This document shows, piece after piece, positions 6,292-11,850 of a DNA stretch of 11,850 nucleotides. A program made the position numbers and the translations under genes. How positions within the stretch are numbered: position 1 is the first letter of the stretch; each line of letters begins with the position of its first letter. The notes beneath the pieces were generated by a model, which was not told the DNA's origin, made no database searches, and was given only the letters and a program-made list of their open reading frames with translations. Origin of the DNA: an uncultured Phycisphaerales bacterium (GTDB lineage Bacteria > Planctomycetota > Phycisphaerae > UBA1845 > CAIVHJ01); assembly GCA_903905665.1 (NCBI GenBank), contig CAIVHJ010000295.1, positions 1 to 11,850 on the forward strand, given 5' to 3'.

Positions 6292-7929
6292 ATGCCGATC
6301 TATCTCCGCAATATCAAATTGGCGCTGGAAGAACCGCAGGAGCGATTGCTCGAAAAAGCCGCCCGTCGGTTGCGCGTTCCCCGATCCGCGATTCGGGTCC
6401 ATGCCGTCGTTCGGCGCTCGCTTGATGCGCGACGACCGAACGAGATCGGATGGGTGTACTCGCTGGAATTGGCCCTGAACGAATCCGCCGCCTCCGAACG
6501 GCAACGTGTCGAGCGATTGCATCGTCAGGATGTTCGTCTGATCGGCGATTCCCTCTCGGATGGGAAACACAGTTCCGATACAGATGTTTCGGTTGGAACG
6601 ACCCCCCTGATCCATCGTCCGATCGTCGTCGGGTTCGGGCCGGCGGGAATGTTCGCCGCTTATCGACTGGCCCAATACGGTTATTGTCCGATTGTTCTGG
6701 AGCGCGGTCGAGAAGTTCCGACTCGACATCGGGATGTTCTTCAGAAATTTTTTCGCCGGCGCGTGTTCGATTCGGAATCGAACCTGCTGTTCGGTGAAGG
6801 CGGCGCCGGCGCCTACAGCGACGGCAAATTGTACACGCGGGTCAACCATCCCTATGTTCAGAACGTGATGCAAATTTTTTATGAGCACGGGGCGGACCCC
6901 AAAATTCTGATCGACGGCAAACCTCACATCGGAAGCGATCGCCTGCCGGGAGTGTGCATGAACATTCGACGCCGAATCGTCGAATGGGGTGGAGAAGTTC
7001 GTTTCGGCGCTAGGGTGGATGATTTTTGTTTCGATTCGGATGGACAATTGACGGGGGTTGTGGTGGACGGCCGAACGATTCAGTCGCAGGCATTGTTATT
7101 GGCGCCGGGACATTCGGCGCGGGACACAATGGGGGTGTTGGCCCGGCGTGGTGTGATTCTGGAAGCCAAACCGTTTCAAATGGGAATTAGAATCGAGCAC
7201 CCGCAGGAACTGGTGGACCGCTGGCAATATGGAGACTGGGCGGGTCATGATCGACTTCCACCCGCGGAGTATCATCTGGTTGCTCGTGGAGCCGCCGCCC
7301 AGAGGGGTGATGTGTTCAGTTTTTGCATGTGTCCCGGCGGTATGATTCTTCCGGCTCAGGAATCCCCGGGGTTGCTGGTGACAAACGGCGCCTCACGGGC
7401 GTCTCGTGGTAGTCCATGGGCCAACAGTGGGTTGGTCGTTACAGTTCCCGTCGAGGAATTTGATTCCGATCCGTTGCGGGGGTTGTACTATCAGCGCCAT
7501 TGGGAGGAACTCGCGTTTCAGGCGACTGGTGGTGATTATTCGCTGCCCGTTCAGCGCGCGTGCGATTTTCTTGCCAATCGGGAATCGGATGGTGGTCTGA
7601 CAACGAGTTATCCGCTCGGAGGACGTTGGGCAAATCTCCGCTCGCTTATGCCACCGTGGATCGCTGAAAGCATCGGGCGTGCTCTCGAAATGTTGGGCGA
7701 GAAAATGAGAGGGTTCAGCGGTTCGGAAGCGATTCTAGCTGCTCCGGAAACCCGCGCGAGCACGCCGGTTCGGATTGTTCGCGATCCGCAATCGCGCGAG
7801 GCCATCCAACACTTCGGATTATTTCCGATCGGAGAAGGGGCGGGTTATGCGGGGGGGATCGTCAGTGCCGCCGTCGACGGCATGAAATCCGCCGACATCA
7901 TCATCAAACGTTATGCACCCCTGCGATAG
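6292..7929 (+). CDS. FAD-dependent dehydrogenase of the COG2509 family
   Basis: The 545-residue product belongs to the family of uncharacterised NAD(FAD)-utilising dehydrogenases, whose substrate is unknown. Residues 1-62 are the small N-terminal domain typical of the family (IYLRNIKLAL, then RRSLDARR). The Rossmann FAD-binding motif is VGFGPAGMFAA (113-123), ending in the ribose-binding acidic Glu137 of VLERG. Other family signatures are FGEGGAGAYSDGKLYTR (167-183), PGHSARDT (272-279), KPFQMGIRIEHPQEL (293-307), FCMCPGG (344-350, a conserved CxC) and the C-terminal flavin site GEGAGYAGGIVSAAVDG (514-530). No signal peptide or TM helix is seen. An in-frame ATG at 6238 would add 18 residues. 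I reject it because it lies upstream of the predicted -10 and outside the family N-terminus. The start at 6292 has GGCGAG seven bases upstream. It is divergent from pdxJ, and a functional link to vitamin B6 is not shown. Confidence 0.93.
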   Translation: MPIYLRNIKLALEEPQERLLEKAARRLRVPRSAIRVHAVVRRSLDARRPNEIGWVYSLELALNESAASERQRVERLHRQDVRLIGDSLSDGKHSSDTDVSVGTTPLIHRPIVVGFGPAGMFAAYRLAQYGYCPIVLERGREVPTRHRDVLQKFFRRRVFDSESNLLFGEGGAGAYSDGKLYTRVNHPYVQNVMQIFYEHGADPKILIDGKPHIGSDRLPGVCMNIRRRIVEWGGEVRFGARVDDFCFDSDGQLTGVVVDGRTIQSQALLLAPGHSARDTMGVLARRGVILEAKPFQMGIRIEHPQELVDRWQYGDWAGHDRLPPAEYHLVARGAAAQRGDVFSFCMCPGGMILPAQESPGLLVTNGASRASRGSPWANSGLVVTVPVEEFDSDPLRGLYYQRHWEELAFQATGGDYSLPVQRACDFLANRESDGGLTTSYPLGGRWANLRSLMPPWIAESIGRALEMLGEKMRGFSGSEAILAAPETRASTPVRIVRDPQSREAIQHFGLFPIGEGAGYAGGIVSAAVDGMKSADIIIKRYAPLR

Positions 7930-7981
7930 GGTTGCGGGGAAGCTCCATTCAGGGAATTTCGACGCCGGACGCGGGGGTTTG

Positions 7982-7997
7982 TCAGCTTTGAGGCTGA
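7982..7997. other. Short hairpin over the HEAT gene stop codon
   Basis: TCAGC (7982-7986) pairs with GCTGA (7993-7997) around six bases. The left arm contains the stop codon of the minus-strand HEAT gene, and the convergent FAD gene ends 52 bp away. No T-run follows, so a terminator role is uncertain. The 52-bp spacer itself has no other obvious element. Confidence 0.3.
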
Positions 7998-10141
7998 AGC
8001 GCGTCGATCTGACTGCTGAATCCTGAATTCTCGAACAACCTGGGCAGACGAGCGCGAAGGACTTTTGCCAACGTCGTGATGCGGTCGCTCTTTTGAGCGG
8101 TCTGCTGTTCCGTCAAATAGGTGACGATTTCATCCCGAATTCGGGACTGCAGAGAGGGGTCGTCGCGGTCGAATGATTCCGCGACGATGCGAATGACCGA
8201 ATCATCCTCCTGCGCTCGCAGAAGCGCCCGAACCTGATTCACGTCGGCTTCGACGGGGTCCGCATTCGGAGTTTTCCGAAGCATTTCCGCCAGATCGTGC
8301 CAATACTTGGCGGATTCCAGAAATCGAGACTGGGCGTACAGTTGACCGGCCAGAAGTTTGCGAACTTCAATCAGTTCAGGAGCGACCGGTTCCCTGGACG
8401 CGAGTTTCTCGTCCAGCGACTTGAGCAGTTCAATCTGGCAGTTCGGGTCGCTTTGCAATTTGGTCGCCCAGGTGATTTGAACGTCCTGATTCTGGAGATT
8501 CCAGATTTTGACGAAACATTGGCGGGCAGTTTCGCGCAACGCCGTATCCGGTTCCGTTTCCGGACTGAGGCGATTGGCGAGCGCAACCAAGTGCGATTCC
8601 TGACCGCCCATTTGTTCCAGCGCCGATAAAACCTCCCAACGAACGTTGATGTTCGGATCGACGATGAGGGGGATCAGGTGTTCCAGCACGGCAGGATCAT
8701 TCAGTTGTCGCAATCCGGCGGCGCATCGCTGGCGGACTTCGGGCTGATCGTGGTGAAGGTACGCCAGAAAAACATTTTTGAATCGCGGATTCCCCAAAGA
8801 CGACATGGCGGAGATGACCGCCGAACGCAGCGAGGGTTGATCCGCCGAGTTTTCAAACGTCGTTTGGATGTGCTCGGCGACGCGATCCAGCATCGCAGAA
8901 TCCGAGCGAATGACCGGTCCGAGCATCCCGATGGCTTTTGCGGCCGCTTCACGAAAGGCGACGGGGCCCTCCGGCCGTTCGAGCAAGTCCATCAGAAACG
9001 GCACGGCGTCGGGATTGGAGAGGTTTCCGAGCGTCTTGATGGCTGCCAAGCGAACGGATTCGTCCTTTTCGCCGGCGAGGAGTTCGAGAATCAATGGAGC
9101 GTCGCTGCTGATCCTCAAGTGTCCGAGAATCCGAACCGCTCCGGTTCGTACTTCGGCGGCTGGGTGCTTGAGTGATTCGCGGAGCGTATTGCCCATGGCT
9201 TCATCGGGAAGTCGTCCTTCTCCGATATTGGATTGCACAATGCGGAGACCCAGCACTCGCACACCAGCCAACCGGTGGCTCAAAAAATTCTTGAGCAGTT
9301 CCGCCCGATCGCCGTTTTTCGTGTTGGCATAAACCTGGTCCAGCGCGGTGACGAGCTGCTGAGACAAATCCGTGATCTGAGCGTCTTTTTGTTCGATCAG
9401 TTGTCGCTGCCGCTCCAGCTTAAACGCAAGCCACTGCTCGCGGCTCAGTGATTTATTGTCTTCCCACCACTGCTTCCATGCCCCGGCATCACTCCCGAGT
9501 TCCATGCCGGAAACTTTCGCAAGCGCCGTATATAGATCGGCGTCAATCAGCCCATCGCGAACTTCGAGCAAACGAATGAGGATGCCTGCTGCTTTCTGAC
9601 CATCCTGAATTTGGGATAGGGCGCCGATGGCGGCTTGTCGAACGGTTCGCGGCGGAGTGGAATCCTGCACCAGCGCAATCAATCGGTCGAGAACTGCCGT
9701 TTCGCTGTACAGCGACAATGCCTTGGCAGCAGATTCTCGCAACTGGATGTCCGGATCGGATAACAAAACCAACAACGGCTCAACAAAGCGCGCATGCGGA
9801 TGTCCGTTGAGAATCATCGCCTGGCAAAGCGTCAAGCGAGTTCCGGAGGTGTCCGGTTGCGTGAAAAGTGCGACGAGCGCGTCCTGAACTCCCGGATCAT
9901 CCTGCTGAAGGAGTTTCTTCGCGACGAATTTCCGTTGTTCAGCCGCCACGTTGGGATCGGCGATGAGTTTGAGCCAATTGTTGAGCTCGTCGATCTGATC
10001 CGTCGTCCGCTCTGGTGTCGCAGGCGGCGCAGCAGGTTCCAAAGTTTGCGCACGAAGAGAAACAGGCATTGCGAAAACCAAGACCAGATACCAGAATGCA
10101 ATCTTCACAAAACGATCGTTTTTATTTTGGCTTGACCCCAT
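7982..10141 (-). CDS. Secreted HEAT-repeat protein
   Basis: The 719-residue product starts with a signal peptide: basic n-region to Lys13, hydrophobic IAFWYLVLVFAM, and a likely cut after SLRA (31). It then has a short Pro/Thr-rich linker at 33-47. The mature part is an alpha-solenoid. HEAT/armadillo-like helical pairs cover roughly 50-210 and 280-550 (for example VRTGAVRILGHL, VRLAAIKTLGNL, REAAAKAIGML and VRWEVLSALEQM). Between the two blocks lies AWKQWWEDNK (221-230), a Trp-rich motif I associate with planctomycete HEAT proteins, then a coiled-coil-like stretch at about 240-272. Residues about 570-719 are helical, with weak TPR-like character around 595-625. Such solenoids are scaffolds, and no catalytic motif is visible. 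The ATG at 10141 lacks a good Shine-Dalgarno. An in-frame GTG at 10108 would give a shorter, equally good signal peptide, so the start is not settled. Confidence 0.88.
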   Translation of the reverse strand: MGSSQNKNDRFVKIAFWYLVLVFAMPVSLRAQTLEPAAPPATPERTTDQIDELNNWLKLIADPNVAAEQRKFVAKKLLQQDDPGVQDALVALFTQPDTSGTRLTLCQAMILNGHPHARFVEPLLVLLSDPDIQLRESAAKALSLYSETAVLDRLIALVQDSTPPRTVRQAAIGALSQIQDGQKAAGILIRLLEVRDGLIDADLYTALAKVSGMELGSDAGAWKQWWEDNKSLSREQWLAFKLERQRQLIEQKDAQITDLSQQLVTALDQVYANTKNGDRAELLKNFLSHRLAGVRVLGLRIVQSNIGEGRLPDEAMGNTLRESLKHPAAEVRTGAVRILGHLRISSDAPLILELLAGEKDESVRLAAIKTLGNLSNPDAVPFLMDLLERPEGPVAFREAAAKAIGMLGPVIRSDSAMLDRVAEHIQTTFENSADQPSLRSAVISAMSSLGNPRFKNVFLAYLHHDQPEVRQRCAAGLRQLNDPAVLEHLIPLIVDPNINVRWEVLSALEQMGGQESHLVALANRLSPETEPDTALRETARQCFVKIWNLQNQDVQITWATKLQSDPNCQIELLKSLDEKLASREPVAPELIEVRKLLAGQLYAQSRFLESAKYWHDLAEMLRKTPNADPVEADVNQVRALLRAQEDDSVIRIVAESFDRDDPSLQSRIRDEIVTYLTEQQTAQKSDRITTLAKVLRARLPRLFENSGFSSQIDALQPQS

Positions 10142-10275
10142 GGCTCGTTGCCCAATCCACCCAGACGTGCCCCCGATTGATGATCATCCTTTGATCTGTC
10201 GGTCGGCGACTCCATTCGCGGTGACGAACATTCCCTTCGTTCAAGATCATCCCATTCGTCAATGATGCAACTCAT
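10105..10275 (-). CDS. Possible 56-codon upstream ORF in the HEAT gene leader (doubtful)
   Basis: An ATG at 10275 opens a frame of 56 codons (starting MSCIIDEWDDLERRE) that ends in TGA overlapping a GTG (GTGA, 10108-10105). That GTG is in frame with the HEAT protein and would start it at its second possible signal peptide. The frame runs out of phase over the first 11 HEAT codons. It lies wholly within the predicted transcript, but no properly spaced ribosome site precedes it and the product is hydrophilic and unrecognised. It may be chance. Confidence 0.2.
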   Translation of the reverse strand: MSCIIDEWDDLERRECSSPRMESPTDRSKDDHQSGARLGGLGNEPWGQAKIKTIVL

Positions 10276-10371
10276 GCCCCGTGAATCATTTCTGCGCCCC
10301 TTATAACGGTTTTTCTGCTGTTTTGCAATCGGATCGGCTCAAAATCGACGAATCGACTCGTTGACGTGATC
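10142..10371. other. Spacer between the MATE gene and the HEAT gene
   Basis: These 230 bp contain the HEAT promoter, a leader of about 150 nt, a perfect 10-bp palindrome GATGATCATC (10179-10188) and a second GATCATCC at 10245-10252. I see no credible intrinsic terminator after the MATE stop, only a 4-bp stem near 10342-10355. The MATE transcript could read through into the HEAT gene. Confidence 0.5.
10300..10328 (-). promoter_or_regulatory. Sigma70-type promoter for the HEAT-repeat gene
   Basis: On the minus strand TTGCAA (10328-10323, 4/6 match to TTGACA) is separated by exactly 17 bp from TATAAG (10305-10300, 5/6 match to TATAAT). It is the best-formed -35/-10 pair in the window. Transcription would start near 10293, leaving about 150 nt before the ATG at 10141. 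It is 43 bp below the MATE stop codon, so the HEAT gene is probably transcribed independently. Confidence 0.6.
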
Positions 10372-11781
10372 TTACGGAATGGATTGAACAATCGTCTCGG
10401 AAGTGGTTTGAAACAAATTGATCTTCATCCAGTCACCACGATACCATCGCCACGCCAGTAAAACACCGGTTAATGCCAGCAAAACAGCTCCCGTCGCCCA
10501 CGGTCCGACCACGCCCCAATCCGGACAAAACGCAATTACCAACGCTCCTCCTCCCATCAATACAATCCAGTGACCAATCACATAAACTGCCATCGGCCAC
10601 AACGTATCACCCGCTCCCCGCAAACCGTAGTAATACATCGTTCCGATCACGTCGAATAATTGTAGAAAAGCCAGGCATATCATGATCTTAGCACCGACGG
10701 CAATGATCGTCGGATCATTGCTGAATAGCATCATTAGAGGTTTCCGTCCAACGATGTACAACAGCGAAAGCGGTACGATATACGCCAACGAGATGATTCC
10801 AGCATAACGCATCAATCGCCGTGCTCGTTCAGGATTTCCTTGCCCGATGGTCTGGCCGACGAGTGCCAACAACGCCTGACCGATCCCCATCACCGGCAAT
10901 ATCGAAATTCTCAGGTACTGCCATGCCGAATTGCTCGCCGCCATCTCATACATGCTGAAGTGTCCCACCAGCATGTTGTTGAACAACGCCCAAACCAGCA
11001 CATCGCTCAACCAATGAATCCCCTGCGGCCATCCGATCCGCCAGATGCTGCGCAGTTTTTCCCGTTTCATCCGCCACGTCGATCGCGACGAAAAATCCTT
11101 GTCGGTCTCGGCGCCCACGAACGTGATGAGCAATCGTAGCAATTGATAATGGCTCGCGATGACGATTCCGAGGGCTGCTCCGGCCAGTCCCAGTTTCGGC
11201 ATACCGAATTTCCCGAAAATCAAACTGTAATCCAAAACGATGTTCAGCGCGTTGGTCTCGATCGCCGCCCACATCGTTACACTGGGACGGTGAACCCCCA
11301 CAAAAAAAGCACTCAGCGACTGCGCCGCAATCGTCGGCAAAAAAGACCACATGCTTACCCGGCAATAGATCACTTCCAGTGAAGCGACTTCCGGTGCGTG
11401 GCCGAACAGACCGAATATCGACGGAAACACGAACCACATCACACCCCCAGCCGATCCAAGCAAAACCGAAAGGTACAAACTGTGCCAGGCATAAGTGCTG
11501 CAATCCGAAGGCCGGTTCCGCCCGAGCGACTGCGAAGCAAACGTGCTCACCGACGTGGTGATGCCCATGCACATCGCAATGTAGCACCACAGCAACATCT
11601 GAGCGGGTACAATCGCCGCCTGAGCCGCCGTCCCCAAATACGACACAAAGACATAGTTCACGACGCGCATGATCATCGGGCTGGACATCGTGATGACCAT
11701 GGGCAGGCTCATCGCGATCACCGATCGGATGTCGGATCGGTTGCTTGTCGCCCCAAGGGTGTTGTTCCCGATGTCACTCAT
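10372..11781 (-). CDS. MATE-family multidrug/cation antiporter
   Basis: MATE proteins export organic cations or drugs across the cytoplasmic membrane in exchange for Na+ or H+. The 469-residue product has the usual length and about twelve TM helices in two pseudo-symmetric halves. The halves show matching motifs, ASQSLGR (82-88) and VGQTIGQG (308-315). Other family features are NALNIVLDYSLIFG (177-190) after helix 5 and YYYGLRGAGDTLWP (383-396) at the start of the last third. The central cytoplasmic loop (about 224-247) is basic (WRMKREKLR), as expected by the positive-inside rule. The ATG at 11781 has only GGA five bases upstream. A preceding gene may overlap it by eight bases, which would allow translational coupling. 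The coupling ion and the substrate cannot be read from the sequence. Confidence 0.93.
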   Translation of the reverse strand: MSDIGNNTLGATSNRSDIRSVIAMSLPMVITMSSPMIMRVVNYVFVSYLGTAAQAAIVPAQMLLWCYIAMCMGITTSVSTFASQSLGRNRPSDCSTYAWHSLYLSVLLGSAGGVMWFVFPSIFGLFGHAPEVASLEVIYCRVSMWSFLPTIAAQSLSAFFVGVHRPSVTMWAAIETNALNIVLDYSLIFGKFGMPKLGLAGAALGIVIASHYQLLRLLITFVGAETDKDFSSRSTWRMKREKLRSIWRIGWPQGIHWLSDVLVWALFNNMLVGHFSMYEMAASNSAWQYLRISILPVMGIGQALLALVGQTIGQGNPERARRLMRYAGIISLAYIVPLSLLYIVGRKPLMMLFSNDPTIIAVGAKIMICLAFLQLFDVIGTMYYYGLRGAGDTLWPMAVYVIGHWIVLMGGGALVIAFCPDWGVVGPWATGAVLLALTGVLLAWRWYRGDWMKINLFQTTSETIVQSIP

Positions 11782-11850
11782 GATTGTCCACGTCGTCTTG
11801 CGGTTGAATCACCGGCGGAATCCGAGTTGCAAAACCCGGATCGAGACGAA
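11774..11850 (-). CDS. Possible C-terminal end of an upstream gene (partial)
   Basis: One minus-strand frame stays open from the right edge for 24 codons, reading RLDPGFATRIPPVIQPQDDV and four more residues. It stops at TGA (11776-11774), eight bases inside the MATE gene. The other two minus-strand frames also stay open for 13 and 23 codons, so openness alone proves little. I favour this frame for its residue make-up. If real, the gene would be the first of a two-gene unit with the MATE transporter. Confidence 0.35.
   Translation of the reverse strand, partial: RLDPGFATRIPPVIQPQDDVDNHE

Noticed and set aside
6178..7047. A 289-codon open frame antisense to the FAD gene and running into the pdxJ start
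   Set aside because: It crosses two well-supported genes and the promoter region between them, and its translation has no family features.
10342..10355. Small stem (ACGA / TCGT) just after the MATE stop as a terminator
   Set aside because: Only four base pairs with a mismatch beside them and no adjoining T-run.
1..11850. CRISPR array, insertion sequence, prophage, tRNA or rRNA
   Set aside because: No regularly spaced repeats, transposase motifs, terminal inverted repeats with target duplications, or cloverleaf-like sequences were seen on reading both strands.

Overview
The window looks like ordinary chromosome of a planctomycete (Planctomycetota). This is inferred from the gene repertoire, not from a database match. 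The clues are a secreted HEAT-repeat protein with an AWKQWW motif, a secreted SGNH-hydrolase-like protein, long TPR and membrane proteins of unknown function, and few multi-gene operons. I see no rRNA, tRNA, CRISPR array, transposase or phage gene, and all complete reading frames are intact.

Layout, left to right. (1) 1-275, minus: the N-terminal part of a secreted protein that runs off the left edge, with two TATAAT boxes and two copies of an ATTC-NN-GAAT element upstream (309-405). (2) 424-1779, minus: a protein made of twelve gapless 34-residue TPR units. (3) 1780-2106: a 327-bp divergent spacer with a stable hairpin. (4) 2107-3171, plus: a divergent paralogue of the YchF/OLA1 ATPase. (5) 6202 down to 3184, minus: a compact three-gene operon of pdxJ, an SGNH-like secreted protein with its catalytic residues replaced, and an eight-TM membrane protein. 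(6) 6292-7929, plus: a COG2509-type FAD-dependent dehydrogenase, divergent from pdxJ, with overlapping -10 boxes between them. (7) 7982-10141, minus: a secreted HEAT-repeat protein behind a good sigma70-type promoter and a leader of about 150 nt. (8) 10372-11781, minus: a MATE-family transporter. (9) 11774-11850, minus: possibly the last codons of another gene, overlapping the MATE start.

Only pdxJ (vitamin B6 synthesis), the FAD protein (a flavin oxidoreductase of unknown substrate) and the MATE pump (drug/cation antiport) have firm family assignments with a biochemical meaning. The YchF paralogue is probably a nucleotide-binding translation-associated factor. The pdxJ partners suggest an envelope function (a pseudoenzyme outside the cytoplasmic membrane plus a membrane protein) co-transcribed with a housekeeping gene. 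The most notable observations are the degenerate SGNH active site, the altered switch regions of the YchF paralogue, the paired operator-like sites at the left end, and the shared -10 region between pdxJ and the FAD gene. I found no clear new defence or mobile system.
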